Source of the DNA: an uncultured Bacteroidales bacterium
GTDB taxonomy: Bacteria; Bacteroidota; Bacteroidia; Bacteroidales; Paludibacteraceae
Assembly (NCBI GenBank): GCA_900319005.1
Contig: ONMV01000009.1
Span: 1-64,000 of the forward strand
Direction of reading: 5' to 3'
DNA length: 64,000 bases
Shown here piece after piece: positions 25,815 through 34,031 of the stretch; the stretch's first letter is position 1; the number at the start of each line of letters is the position of its first letter. The notes under the pieces were generated by a model. It was not told the origin of the DNA. It ran no database searches and saw nothing but the letters and a program-made list of their open reading frames with translations. The position numbers and the translations under genes were made by a program.

Positions 25815-26023
25815 AGGTCTTTGAGTTTTATGTGTTTGATTTCGATTAGTTTGTCTCGTTTGTTGAGTTTCAGTTTCCATCGAACGTATTCGGGTATCTG
25901 AAATTCATAACATTGCATATTGAATATGCTGAAATCGGTATCGCGTACCGCAAGGATTTGTGATACGCGATTGCCGTTGATATTCATCCAGTGTTTGAGC
26001 ACTGCATATTTGACTGTTGCCAT
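25811..26023 (-). CDS. Small hypothetical protein (70 aa)
   Basis: MATVKYAVLKHWMNINGNRV start, basic C-terminus. Overlaps the next gene by 4 bp. Confidence 0.7.
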   Translation of the reverse strand: MATVKYAVLKHWMNINGNRVSQILAVRDTDFSIFNMQCYEFQIPEYVRWKLKLNKRDKLIEIKHIKLKDL

Positions 26024-26024
26024 A

Positions 26025-26333
26025 TTATTTCCAGTTTAGAGGGTTTTGTAATGGCGCGTCACCGGAAACGTGCGTGTACGTGTAGGTGATGCGTTTGTCA
26101 TTCTGTTTGAGGTTGATGTCGAGTGCTTCGTTGATACCCTCGACCGCTTCGCGAAGGACTGCATTTTCGCTACTGGTGCCCCAGGACATCTTTTCGTAGA
26201 TGACGATCGGTGTCATGTGGTGATTCGCTTTTTTCTGAATAACGGCTTTCCATGCGTAGTAAGGATTGCCGTAAATATCGCGGTTTCGTCCGCGACCTTC
26301 AATCTTGATGGACTGGATAAGACTTGATTTCAT
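26025..26333 (-). CDS. Hypothetical protein (102 aa)
   Basis: Contains RNRDIYGNPYYAWKAVI and HMTPIVIYEKMSWG, a beta-rich pattern found in small phage proteins. It ends one base from the next start. Family not named. Confidence 0.7.
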   Translation of the reverse strand: MKSSLIQSIKIEGRGRNRDIYGNPYYAWKAVIQKKANHHMTPIVIYEKMSWGTSSENAVLREAVEGINEALDINLKQNDKRITYTYTHVSGDAPLQNPLNWK

Positions 26334-26354
26334 ATACGTATATGTTTTAATGGG

Positions 26355-26708
26355 TTATTTCCAAGGAATTTTTGCAAGTTCGTCTTTTTCGTTGATTACG
26401 AAGTTTGCTACATCTCTGACGGCATTCAGCCACATAAACCACACGTAGGAAAGCGTGTATCGGTCAATGTCGTAATACCCGGAGGCTGCAAAGATTTCCA
26501 CGATTTCGGGATTGGACGTGAATACTAATGCGGACTGCGCAATGTTGTAGTCCCTTTCACTGAAGTAGTGTTCTTTGCAGTACTGTAACTGCTCGACGCA
26601 TTGCTCGAGTGTGTCCCATCTCTCCACGAATAGTTGGAGGATGGTGTTGAAGAGCCGTTCCTCTTTGTTGGAATCGGTGTACTTTGGAATGAATTTTTGT
26701 TGGATCAT
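26355..26708 (-). CDS. Hypothetical helical protein (117 aa), first gene of the 26.7-22.1 kb block
   Basis: Helical; starts MIQQKFIPKYTDSNKEERLF. Upstream lies a 420-bp control region with TTGTAAAC repeats and the 99-bp conserved block. Confidence 0.75.
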   Translation of the reverse strand: MIQQKFIPKYTDSNKEERLFNTILQLFVERWDTLEQCVEQLQYCKEHYFSERDYNIAQSALVFTSNPEIVEIFAASGYYDIDRYTLSYVWFMWLNAVRDVANFVINEKDELAKIPWK

Positions 26709-26754
26709 AATCGTTAATTTTTATGAAAATAATAATTATAGTGTCTAAAACCTG

Positions 26755-26876
26755 CAAAAATTTTGTAAACTTGTAAACTTGTAAACAAGATTTTGTAAAT
26801 GCCTTATTTATAAGCACTTATTGTTTTACAAAAGTCTTGCAAATTTTGTACACGGATTTGTACGCATTTGTAAAGA
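26755..26876. repeat. Cluster of TTTGTAAA/TTGTAAAC boxes, site A
   Basis: CAAAAATTTTGTAAACTTG is followed by two more TTGTAAAC steps 9 bp apart, then TTTTGTAAAT, an inverted TTTTACAAAA and three TTTGTA(C/A) boxes. A similar cluster in opposite orientation is at 51087-51207. Candidate binding sites for a viral initiator or regulator. Confidence 0.65.
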
Positions 26877-26930
26877 TGAGCGAAGCGTATTATTCGCAAA
26901 AGTCTTCTATCTGCAAAGCAGATAGAGTTA

Positions 26931-27029
26931 TCCTTTTTTCACATTGCGGTACAACAACGCATAGGGGCGCTAAAGCAAGGGGAAGCTTCGTTTTTTCGTT
27001 AAGAAAAATACTACCCGGAAGAATGTAGG
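26931..27029. repeat. 99-bp conserved block, copy A
   Basis: Identical over 99 bp to 30995-31093. In both places a small hairpin of different sequence lies just beside it, on the side nearer the leftward genes, and similarity resumes further out (GCGAAAAGAGAA). Perfect identity without coding potential suggests a conserved RNA leader or protein-binding region. Confidence 0.85.
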
Positions 27030-27044
27030 GAAAAAATGAAGTAC

Positions 27045-27076
27045 CTTGCCATGCGCACCATGTGTTGTACCTTTGC
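27045..27076 (+). promoter_or_regulatory. Rightward promoter-like sequence inside the control region
   Basis: CTTG (27045-27048), 19-bp gap, TACCTTTGC (27068-27076). It points against the direction of all nearby genes. This segment is missing from copy B of the repeat. Confidence 0.5.
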
Positions 27077-27126
27077 AATGCGAAAAGAGAAGAACGTAAG
27101 ACTACAGCCTACCCGTAAGGGTAGTG

Positions 27127-27465
27127 TTACGCCGTTGCGTTGACCGCTGCCATTTGTACTTGGTCCTGCGAGAATAGAAACAGGATCGGGCAGTAGGAAC
27201 TGCCATCCGGTCGTTGTCGGGGTTTATCCCAGAAGTGGTAGGCATGTTCGCCTTTGCGTACTTGGAAATTCTGCTGATTCCATTCATCGAAGGTTTGCAG
27301 TTTCTTTCCTACCAGTTCGTAGTATTCACGAAGCAGGCCGTTGATGGTGTAATCATCGCGGTTCTGCGATTGTGCTTGCTCGACCAGACCGTTGGATATC
27401 TGTTTGAGATCAGACCGGTAGTCTTTGAGCATGGCAATGATTTTGTTCTGTTGTGTTGCGTTCAT
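27127..27465 (-). CDS. ArdC N-domain-like protein (112 aa)
   Basis: The C-terminal half, FDEWNQQNFQVRKGEHAYHF followed by WDKP, resembles the ssDNA-binding N-terminal domain of ArdC antirestriction proteins (W..G..VrKGekg). The metalloprotease domain of full ArdC is absent, so it may be a stand-alone DNA-binding module. Overlaps its upstream neighbour by 4 bp (ATGA). Confidence 0.5.
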   Translation of the reverse strand: MNATQQNKIIAMLKDYRSDLKQISNGLVEQAQSQNRDDYTINGLLREYYELVGKKLQTFDEWNQQNFQVRKGEHAYHFWDKPRQRPDGSSYCPILFLFSQDQVQMAAVNATA

Positions 27466-27677
27466 AGAGTGTTCTTTTGGGGTTGTTGCATAGGTTTCTT
27501 ACCTCTTGTTTCGTAGAGGTGCAGTTTGATGAGTCGGGTACCGTTCTCGATGGTGTGGTAGTTAGGATTGAAAGCCAAGTCACGTGCGGCTTCAACGGCT
27601 TCATCGAGGGTTGTCTTTTCGTCATCGAATTCGAAGACGGCCAATGTGTCAACGGCAATATAAAATTGTTGTTTCAT
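27462..27677 (-). CDS. Small hypothetical protein (71 aa)
   Basis: MKQQFYIAVDTLAVFEFDDE start; beta-alpha pattern. Preceded by the 21-bp iterons. Confidence 0.7.
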   Translation of the reverse strand: MKQQFYIAVDTLAVFEFDDEKTTLDEAVEAARDLAFNPNYHTIENGTRLIKLHLYETRGKKPMQQPQKNTL

Positions 27678-27722
27678 ACTGAAAGTTAACTTATAGGTTA
27701 ATTTTATTCATATCAATTCTTT

Positions 27723-27785
27723 GTGGTTAATTTAACTATTTGCGTAGTTATTTTAACTATTAGGGTAGTTGATTTAACTATACCA
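27723..27785. repeat. Three contiguous 21-bp iterons
   Basis: Units start at 27723, 27744 and 27765; each contains GTT-n-ATTTAACTAT. The 21-bp spacing equals two helical turns, so bound proteins would line up on one face. They lie between two genes and overlap the end of the 27774-28202 gene. Candidate operator or replication iterons. Confidence 0.8.
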
Positions 27786-28202
27786 GTCATAGTGAGCCGG
27801 ATCGGCTTCCATGATGGCGAGGTTTTCTGTGCGAATGTATTCATTGATGTCCGCTCCGTCATACAGACAGGACACGAAGGTGTAGGCTTCGTCGATTATA
27901 TCGTCAGCCTCGTCTTCGGACTTGCCGTCTGTGTCGGTCAAGTCCTGATGGAGCCGTCCGACTTCTTCGGTTGCCAGGCAGTTCTTGTATTCGTCATGGT
28001 CTACTATCCATGCGACGGTGGCTATCAATGCCCATTCGGGCGAAGATGCCCAAGCGAGGAAGCCGGAGAGGGTGTAACCGGAACCGGTCCACAGCTTGAC
28101 GATATAGCGTTTGCAGGTGCTGTTTTCAGCAAAATCACTGCGTTTATTTACGAGGGGGCAGTCGCCCCTCTCGTAAACAAGTCTTCCATTTTCCATTTGC
28201 AT
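27774..28202 (-). CDS. Hypothetical protein (142 aa)
   Basis: Contains LWTGSGYTLSGFLAWASSPE and acidic segments (DEADDIIDEAYTFVS). Unlike most genes here it has a good Shine-Dalgarno sequence (GGAGGAC, 4 bp before the ATG). Family not recognised. Confidence 0.75.
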   Translation of the reverse strand: MQMENGRLVYERGDCPLVNKRSDFAENSTCKRYIVKLWTGSGYTLSGFLAWASSPEWALIATVAWIVDHDEYKNCLATEEVGRLHQDLTDTDGKSEDEADDIIDEAYTFVSCLYDGADINEYIRTENLAIMEADPAHYDWYS

Positions 28203-28215
28203 AATGTCCTCCTTT

Positions 28216-28515
28216 CTATTGCTGGCGGTATTTTGTCCTCAGTATATAGTGCATCAGTTTCTCCCTGTTGCCTATAGACAGTTCAAACCAAAAGCCAAGG
28301 TCGCCTGCAAGGGTTCCCTCGTTATTGCGTTTGGAAACGAGTTTGTGCCAAAAGTGCTCACCGAGTACGTTTCCGAAGCAGGCTATCAGCCGCTCCTTGC
28401 TGCTTTGGTTGCACATCCAGAAGCAGTATCTGCTTACCATGGTAGCTGCTTTGACTGCTTCCTGGGTTGGTGTTTCATTGAAAGTTTCAATGGTGGGTCT
28501 GTATTCTTCTAACAT
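28216..28515 (-). CDS. Hypothetical protein (99 aa)
   Basis: Helical, with MVSRYCFWMCNQSSKERLIA and GDLGFWFELSIGNREKLM. Preceded by the recurrent TTAACAATCAAAAA leader. Located directly downstream of the PcfJ-like gene. Confidence 0.75.
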   Translation of the reverse strand: MLEEYRPTIETFNETPTQEAVKAATMVSRYCFWMCNQSSKERLIACFGNVLGEHFWHKLVSKRNNEGTLAGDLGFWFELSIGNREKLMHYILRTKYRQQ

Positions 28516-28535
28516 AATGCTGTAATTTTTGATTG

Positions 28536-29882
28536 TTAAGCTGCTTTTTTGAATTTATATTTAGCCGGATGCAGGATATCGTTCAGCCGGCTTTGCAGAA
28601 CCTGCTCGATGGCATCGTATTGCTTTGGACGTGAGTTCTGCAGTCCTCTGATCTGAATTATCTTCTGCTCTTTGGTATTGACTTCGATGGTCGCTATGCG
28701 TTCATCGTTAGCGGTTCTGCATACAAGTATCAGTGAATCTTTGTACTTGTAGTAGTTGCCCACGCAGTGGTGCATATGAATGCCTTCTTCGACCATTTCC
28801 ATCGGCGTATAGATAGGGCGGATGATGAAATCGTTCGTCGGTATGTATATACTGAAGAAGCGTTTGTGCTCCTTGACGTATTTGTCCAGATACCGTTTCG
28901 CGGTTTCGATGAGTTTCTTGTTTTCTTCCGCCTTATCTTTGGCTTGTTTCAGCCCATAGAGCCGGTCATGCCATATTTGAATATCTTCGGGGCACAGATA
29001 TTTCGGAGAGCGCATGTCGTATTTGAGTTCCCTCATGAATTTCAGTATATCTTTATAGATACTCCAATCTTGTATATTGAGGTGATTTCGGAATACGGCG
29101 ATGCGTATCTGTGCCGCGAATAATCTCATATCGGCGATGGAAATCTGCTCTGCGAGGTTGACCAGATTCTGTTTGACGAGTGTTTCGAAGTACGGATGCG
29201 TGTTCATCTTCTCGACGAGTCCGACTTTGGATTCTACTTTCTTGAACTCGCCCAGGTCTGCTTTTGTCATCATCTTTTTATCGATGAGTTCCTTGAACCA
29301 AGGCGCAAGGGAGATAACCTGGAATTCGTCTATTTCGTAGTTGATCCATTCGGATTTATTGTTCGCGCGTACGTACACGTCTGACCACTCGGACAGGGGA
29401 TTGTACTTGCGGTTTGGCATGAAGCTCGTATTGTGCGCGATGGTTACGCGCGCGCCTGAGGGATGATACCATATTTGGTAGTTGTCGGGAACGATCTTAT
29501 AGGTCGCCATCTGACCCTTGTGCGGCATCATCTGCACGAAGTTCATCCGGATAACCTGCCAATCGCCTTTGCGTTGGTATTGTGCAAAGTACCCGACCCA
29601 TGCTTTGTAGTCCATGTTACTGATGGATGTGAGCTTGCGGTGGCAATGCGGACAACGGGCATTGGGTTTGGGAGAATAGTAGTTGTAGTACCCTTTCTCC
29701 TTTTTGTCCGCTAATTTGAGGACAGGTCCGCAATCGCCGCCGCAATGCGTGCAGGTTACCCGGTCTCCGTGTAGAATGCCGGGTGTATAGTAGTTCCGGA
29801 TGACGCGCTCGCGATCAATGGTAACCGGTCGAAGCGTTTTGTATTTGGCAAAGGCTTCTTTTTGCAGTTTGGTAAGTGCCAT
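28536..29882 (-). CDS. PcfJ-like protein
   Basis: A 448-residue protein. An N-terminal zinc-ribbon-like part has two cysteine pairs (CTHCGGDCG and ARCPHCHRK), and the C-terminal region carries the PcfJ signature EEGIHMHHCVGNYY followed by a beta strand LVCRTANDERIATIEV. PcfJ is encoded on the pCF10 conjugative plasmid and on many Bacteroidetes elements and phages; its biochemical role is not established. It follows a PcfK-like gene, the same pairing as in pCF10. Confidence 0.8.
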   Translation of the reverse strand: MALTKLQKEAFAKYKTLRPVTIDRERVIRNYYTPGILHGDRVTCTHCGGDCGPVLKLADKKEKGYYNYYSPKPNARCPHCHRKLTSISNMDYKAWVGYFAQYQRKGDWQVIRMNFVQMMPHKGQMATYKIVPDNYQIWYHPSGARVTIAHNTSFMPNRKYNPLSEWSDVYVRANNKSEWINYEIDEFQVISLAPWFKELIDKKMMTKADLGEFKKVESKVGLVEKMNTHPYFETLVKQNLVNLAEQISIADMRLFAAQIRIAVFRNHLNIQDWSIYKDILKFMRELKYDMRSPKYLCPEDIQIWHDRLYGLKQAKDKAEENKKLIETAKRYLDKYVKEHKRFFSIYIPTNDFIIRPIYTPMEMVEEGIHMHHCVGNYYKYKDSLILVCRTANDERIATIEVNTKEQKIIQIRGLQNSRPKQYDAIEQVLQSRLNDILHPAKYKFKKAA

Positions 29883-29900
29883 GATAATATACTTTTAAGG

Positions 29901-30710
29901 TTATTGAATTATTTTCAGTTCTTCTTCCGAAGCTTCCTCGATTTCTTCGCCTTCTTCGGCTTGGGTTTCCGGTTGTTCTGCCGGTTGCTCGTAAACGAGT
30001 TCACCGACGGCCTCCGGGTCCGGTTCGGGTTCTGCTGCAGGCGTTTCTATGTGAACGGGTGCAGCAGCCTTTGCCGGGGTTTTCTGTGCCTCGATTGCTT
30101 TGTCGAGGATAGCTTGCTTGGGGAATACCATTTTAAGGTAAGGATTCTCTTCCTTGGCAAAGGGATTTTCGGGACGGTAGCCGAAGAGGTCTTCGGGATG
30201 TTCGTTATCCCATTTGTCGATCTTCGCATTCTGCTTTTGTTCCCATTCATCGATCTTTGCCTTGTTTTCGGCTTCCCATTGTTCTTTCTCTGCCTGTAAT
30301 GCAGCGATATCCACTTTGGGAGTCGGTACGGAAGTCTTGACGGTAGCCGTGGCTGCTTTCTCTTCTTTCTTAATGGTATCATCGATGAAGTACTTCGCAG
30401 CCCATTTGAATACCTGGAACGATGTCGCGCAGCCCAAGGTCTTGCCGGTGTTGTTTTTCCGGATCAACTGCTCGATATAACTCCAGCAGTCTTTAACGGT
30501 CTTACCCATCGGGTTCTTGGGGTACTTGGCGGCGAGTTCCGGGTTATTGGCTCTCTGTCCGTCGAGCCATATACGGATCATATCCTCGGGTGTTTTGCCT
30601 TCGGTGATTACTTTGGCTTCTAACTCTTGTGCGCCGAGGAAGGTCATGGCACTTTCGAATTGTTCAACAGTTACATTTTCAAGAACTCTTGTAATTTCTT
30701 CTGGTTTCAT
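29901..30710 (-). CDS. PcfK-like protein
   Basis: A 269-residue protein. Residues about 15-110 match the PcfK layout: a helix, IRIWLDGQRANNPELAAKYP, KTVKDCWSYIEQLIRK and a final Tyr/Phe-Ile-Asp helix. A long charged, coiled-coil-like tail (WEAENKAKIDEWEQKQ) and an acidic C-terminus follow. PcfK-like proteins occur beside PcfJ in mobile elements. The start is preceded by TTAACAATCAAA. Confidence 0.7.
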   Translation of the reverse strand: MKPEEITRVLENVTVEQFESAMTFLGAQELEAKVITEGKTPEDMIRIWLDGQRANNPELAAKYPKNPMGKTVKDCWSYIEQLIRKNNTGKTLGCATSFQVFKWAAKYFIDDTIKKEEKAATATVKTSVPTPKVDIAALQAEKEQWEAENKAKIDEWEQKQNAKIDKWDNEHPEDLFGYRPENPFAKEENPYLKMVFPKQAILDKAIEAQKTPAKAAAPVHIETPAAEPEPDPEAVGELVYEQPAEQPETQAEEGEEIEEASEEELKIIQ

Positions 30711-30755
30711 AATTTTAAGAATTTGATTGTTAATACTGTTTTGATTATTACTCTT

Positions 30756-30908
30756 TTATACGAATGCTGTTTGTCCTCTTCTTGCAGAGAGGTAATCAGT
30801 TGTACACTTGAAATCAACGATTTCGGAATAGATACTGGTATCCCAGTCGGATACGCGCGGTTGAACTGCTACGGGTTCGCAGTACATTTCATAAAGATAA
30901 CTTGCCAT
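30756..30908 (-). CDS. Small hypothetical protein (50 aa)
   Basis: Open frame MASYLYEMYCEPVAVQPRVS...TAFV, first gene after the copy B control region. No family. Confidence 0.6.
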   Translation of the reverse strand: MASYLYEMYCEPVAVQPRVSDWDTSIYSEIVDFKCTTDYLSARRGQTAFV

Positions 30909-30994
30909 TGTAATAAGAATTTTAATGGGTTTGTTGTTATGTAGGAAGGAACGAAACCTACGTAAACTAAGTATGCCTGAAAGGCATAGAGGTG

Positions 30995-31093
30995 TCCTTT
31001 TTTCACATTGCGGTACAACAACGCATAGGGGCGCTAAAGCAAGGGGAAGCTTCGTTTTTTCGTTAAGAAAAATACTACCCGGAAGAATGTAGG
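30995..31093. repeat. 99-bp conserved block, copy B
   Basis: Exact copy of 26931-27029. A hairpin TATGCC/GGCATA lies beside it (about 30972-30988). It is upstream of the leftward 30.9-27.1 kb gene group, just as copy A is upstream of the 26.7-22.1 kb group. Confidence 0.85.
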
Positions 31094-31148
31094 CGAAAAG
31101 AGAACGCCAAAGAAGTCAGAGGACCTGTAGAGGGAAAGCGTATGGGGC

Positions 31149-31178
31149 AAAAAAAAGAGCGACCGGTTAGGGTCGCCC
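31149..31178 (-). terminator. Terminator of the 39.5-31.2 kb block
   Basis: Minus strand: GGGCGACC, loop CTAACC, GGTCGCTC followed by eight T, shortly after the stop at 31199. Confidence 0.9.
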
Positions 31179-31198
31179 TTTGTTGTAACCGTTTAGGG

Positions 31199-31786
31199 TT
31201 ACTTTCCTACGCGCGGGTAGTTTTTCTTGTGGCTTTGCGCATACGCCTTACGTTCGGCTTTGGAGCCGTACGCTTTGGTTTTCATGCGCTCCAACGCCTC
31301 TTGCTTACGCACTTTGGCTTTTACTACTTCTTCTGCGGTCATCGAAGCCTTGCGGTAGGGCTTGAAGGTGTTGGTTTTTCCGTCCAGGTACTCCGCTTTG
31401 TTGTAAGCGATCTCGCCGAAGACGTCTTTTGCGATCTGCAGGTCGTAGCCGCTGTAGCGGTACAGAGCCAGGGCAGGATTACCTCCGCGATAGATGAGGC
31501 GCGCTACGAAGTAGTGGCGGCGTGTCTTGCCGTTCTGGCGTTTGCCGGACAGGTTCGAGTAGCCGAGTACGTAGGTAGCTTGGTTACCATACTGGTCGTT
31601 GAGGTTGACGTGTTTCTTGGCGATGATGAAAGCGTTGCCCTTGGGCAGCGTGACCATGCGCTCGGGAACGGCTTGATACATCTTGCCGTTAGAGGTCAGA
31701 CGATACGGATTACCGATTACGCGACCGTTTTTGTCCTTCTTCGTGTTGTCGTAAGGAACTTTCTTGAATGTCTTTGCTGTAGGCAT
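31199..31786 (-). CDS. Basic hypothetical protein (195 aa)
   Basis: Very Lys/Arg/Tyr-rich, with KNGRVIGNPYRLTSNGKMYQ, ATYVLGYSNLSGKRQNGK and a basic helical tail. It could bind nucleic acid. Last gene before the terminator. Confidence 0.75.
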   Translation of the reverse strand: MPTAKTFKKVPYDNTKKDKNGRVIGNPYRLTSNGKMYQAVPERMVTLPKGNAFIIAKKHVNLNDQYGNQATYVLGYSNLSGKRQNGKTRRHYFVARLIYRGGNPALALYRYSGYDLQIAKDVFGEIAYNKAEYLDGKTNTFKPYRKASMTAEEVVKAKVRKQEALERMKTKAYGSKAERKAYAQSHKKNYPRVGK

Positions 31787-31843
31787 AGTTCAAAAATTTT
31801 TTGGGTTTGTAATTATTGTTAACAATGCTCCATATGGAGTTTT

Positions 31844-32422
31844 TTATACGATCATGAGTTTGATTGTTTCTCTGTTTTCCATGGCGTTAATATATTCGCC
31901 TTCCCATTTGGCTGTGCCATCAAGTTTGAGACTTTTTCTGAAATATCCGGCGTCTTCTAAGGCTTGATAGCGAAGCGTAAAGGCATATAACGCATCTTCG
32001 TGGGATTGGAAGCGTTTGGTTTTAGTTTTGTTATACGTAACATCTTCTTCTATCAGCGCCCAGTTGCGGTAGCCTTCGTCCGGAATGGCAATCGGAGCGG
32101 AAAGCCCGGGTTTCGATTTTGTCGTCTTCTTTGAAGGCGTTTTCTTCGAAGCTTTTGCCGTTTCGGAGACGCGGATTTCTTTCATACCGGTCTTTCTGAG
32201 TGTGATACCTTGGTTGAATACCTCTTCGCACATGGCGTTCCAGCTGGTGATTTTTACAGGGTTAACGTGTTTGCCCGGCAAAAATGCCTTGTAGCCTTTG
32301 TTAAGGATGGCTTGTACGTATTTGTGCAGCGCTTCGCAGGTGCGGAATACGCGGTAGTTTTTCCAGTTGCCGACGGCTATGGTGACGTGCAGCGGTTGTT
32401 CGTTTTGTTTTTGCTGTGTCAT
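31844..32422 (-). CDS. Hypothetical protein (192 aa)
   Basis: Two weakly similar halves: each pairs a strand (VTIAVGNWKNYRVFR; AIPDEGYRNWALIEED) with a helix opening CEALHKYVQAIL or HEDALYAFTLRYQALE. A Lys/Ser-rich linker lies between (SKKTPSKKTTKSKPG). Possibly a duplicated small domain. Function unknown. Confidence 0.75.
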   Translation of the reverse strand: MTQQKQNEQPLHVTIAVGNWKNYRVFRTCEALHKYVQAILNKGYKAFLPGKHVNPVKITSWNAMCEEVFNQGITLRKTGMKEIRVSETAKASKKTPSKKTTKSKPGLSAPIAIPDEGYRNWALIEEDVTYNKTKTKRFQSHEDALYAFTLRYQALEDAGYFRKSLKLDGTAKWEGEYINAMENRETIKLMIV

Positions 32423-32423
32423 A

Positions 32424-33314
32424 TTATTGTCTTGATTTGAATTTTTCTTTATCTGCCTTGGTCAGTTGCAAGGTGCATTGGTTTTCGATGGCCTCTGAGA
32501 CGTAATATCTGCCGTATAAGCGCTCTTTGACCGTTTGGAGATTGTCCACATCTTCGAGGTTGTAAAGAAGCGCCTTGGCGCGTAATTTTGGGTTGTACCA
32601 ATCGCGGTGCAGGTTGTCACAATCGGCTTTGTATTCTTCGGTCGTACGACGGATGCCGAGCAGGTGTTCGACTACGCATAAGCGATAGGAGGGAGTTATG
32701 GGCTTGCGTTTGCCAAGGGTTACTTCCTTAATGTACGTTTGATACGTAATCGCCGGTACGTTTTTAAGGACTCCCGGATGACGCATGTTGTAGTCGAACG
32801 TAGCCTGCAGCATATCTTTTTCAGGAACTACTTTCCGTACTACGCTGAGCAAGTTTACGCAGCGATAGCGATCTTTCATTCGGAGGTGAAACATCCGCTC
32901 TAACTGCCCGGCATCCGGACCATAGAAGTAGATGGTTTTAACTCCTTCGAAGAGTTTGGTGAGCCATGTCCGGTTTAGTCGGTCAGCTCCTTTTATTGCT
33001 GGCTTATAGAATACTTTACCGTTGTACTCGTAATCGTTCTGATTATAGAGCCATCCTTGGTGCCAATGGTCGTACTGATAGCCGAGCAGATAGAATTTCT
33101 GCGGATTGGTATCAAAGTGCCATTCGCCGTCTATGTAGATGCAACGATCATGTAGAAGCCATGCAAGCCCGGAGGGTTTGTTGATCTTCGGTTCAGTCAG
33201 CATTAGTCCTCTTTTTGTGGACTGGTCTCTGTCTATCTCCCATTGGGTGATAGCATGAGTGCGCGGTCTTCCCCGGCGCTGACGTTCATCTACTATGTAA
33301 GGTGTTTGCGGCAT
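32424..33314 (-). CDS. Possible RNase H-like (YprB-type) exonuclease-fold protein
   Basis: A 296-residue protein. The order KTIYFYGPDAGQLERMF, a Cys-Val-Asn-Leu-Leu strand, LKNVPAITYQ, a Leu-Gly segment and finally LLYNLEDVDNLQTVKERLY parallels YprB-like ribonuclease H folds, where the last motif is YN..D...L. The N-terminal acidic residues expected for catalysis are not obvious, so activity is uncertain. The start overlaps the previous gene's stop. Confidence 0.45.
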   Translation of the reverse strand: MPQTPYIVDERQRRGRPRTHAITQWEIDRDQSTKRGLMLTEPKINKPSGLAWLLHDRCIYIDGEWHFDTNPQKFYLLGYQYDHWHQGWLYNQNDYEYNGKVFYKPAIKGADRLNRTWLTKLFEGVKTIYFYGPDAGQLERMFHLRMKDRYRCVNLLSVVRKVVPEKDMLQATFDYNMRHPGVLKNVPAITYQTYIKEVTLGKRKPITPSYRLCVVEHLLGIRRTTEEYKADCDNLHRDWYNPKLRAKALLYNLEDVDNLQTVKERLYGRYYVSEAIENQCTLQLTKADKEKFKSRQ

Positions 33315-33445
33315 TATGCTTCGTATTTATGGTACTTCTTCTCGTGCATACGCTTGTAGATGTAACCTACAATGACTGCTGCAAGTACGGCTTCGATGAG
33401 GATCATCACGCCGGTTGATTTGATTTGTTGAAGAAACATGTTCAT
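33314..33445 (-). CDS. Single-span small membrane protein (43 aa)
   Basis: MNMFLQQIKSTGV, then a TM segment at about residues 11-31, then a basic tail. Stop and next start overlap (TAATG). Confidence 0.65.
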   Translation of the reverse strand: MNMFLQQIKSTGVMILIEAVLAAVIVGYIYKRMHEKKYHKYEA

Positions 33446-33465
33446 TTTTTGTACTCTTTAAGGGT

Positions 33466-33729
33466 TTATGCGCAGAGTTTGGTGTCTACTATGCTCCACC
33501 ATTCTGGTTTTGTGATTTTAATGATCCACCATTGCTTGGCGTATAAGAAAAAGCTTTGGTTGTACATTTTTGAGCGTGGTTCTATTGCCATACAGGTTTG
33601 TATAGTACCGCCATGGTATTCGTCATAGTAGAGTTTGTAGCCCATCTTGTATTGATAGAATGGTACAACTACTGCTATGAGGGCTATGGCTGCTATAGCG
33701 ATTATAACTGTTTTGGTGATCTTTTTCAT
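33466..33729 (-). CDS. Small membrane-anchored protein (87 aa)
   Basis: N-terminal TM (about residues 5-25) and a Trp/Tyr-rich outer part (QWWIIKITKPEWWSIV). Preceded by a Shine-Dalgarno GAGGAC. Confidence 0.75.
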   Translation of the reverse strand: MKKITKTVIIAIAAIALIAVVVPFYQYKMGYKLYYDEYHGGTIQTCMAIEPRSKMYNQSFFLYAKQWWIIKITKPEWWSIVDTKLCA

Positions 33730-33748
33730 ATTTTGTCCTCTTTAGTGG

Positions 33749-34030
33749 TTAATACTTATACGTTACTTTGTGGCAGATATGCGCCATGTTCTGCTCGATA
33801 ACTTTTACTTCCTGGGTGTCTTCTACCCCGGTTACCATGGTCATGTGAAGACCACCGGAAGAGCACGGTGTAATGTGGCTCTTACGGCAAACGGTAGTGC
33901 AGTGGAACTTTGGGTATTGTCCTTCGACAATGAAGCTTTCCTTGCTTACTACTTCTTTTTTGTTTCTCTTGATGAAGTAAAATTCGTCGCCTTCGTGGAG
34001 GTGGCGTAGTAATGTTACGGGCGTTTTCAT
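33749..34030 (-). CDS. Hypothetical protein (93 aa)
   Basis: Start at 34030 (MKTPVTLLRHLHEGDEFYFI), one base after the previous stop. Beta-rich with several Cys and His (HCTTVCRKSHITPC). No family. Confidence 0.7.
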   Translation of the reverse strand: MKTPVTLLRHLHEGDEFYFIKRNKKEVVSKESFIVEGQYPKFHCTTVCRKSHITPCSSGGLHMTMVTGVEDTQEVKVIEQNMAHICHKVTYKY

Positions 34031-34031
34031 A

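Larger units (their letters stand above)
26709..27126. other. Control region upstream of the 26.7-22.1 kb block
   Basis: No gene. It holds the TTGTAAAC cluster (26755-26876), a small hairpin TCTATCTGC/GCAGATAGA (about 26908-26928), the 99-bp repeat (26931-27029), a rightward promoter (27045-27076) and a hairpin CTACCC/GGGTAG (about 27108-27123) after the next gene. Confidence 0.7.

Noticed and set aside
24990-25901. 303-codon rightward ORF
   Set aside because: Shadow of the acidic leftward gene at 24870-25814; Phe/Val-rich product, no promoter.
27723-28277. 184-codon rightward ORF starting in the iterons
   Set aside because: Its start merely translates the iterons and the rest is antisense to the 27774-28202 gene.
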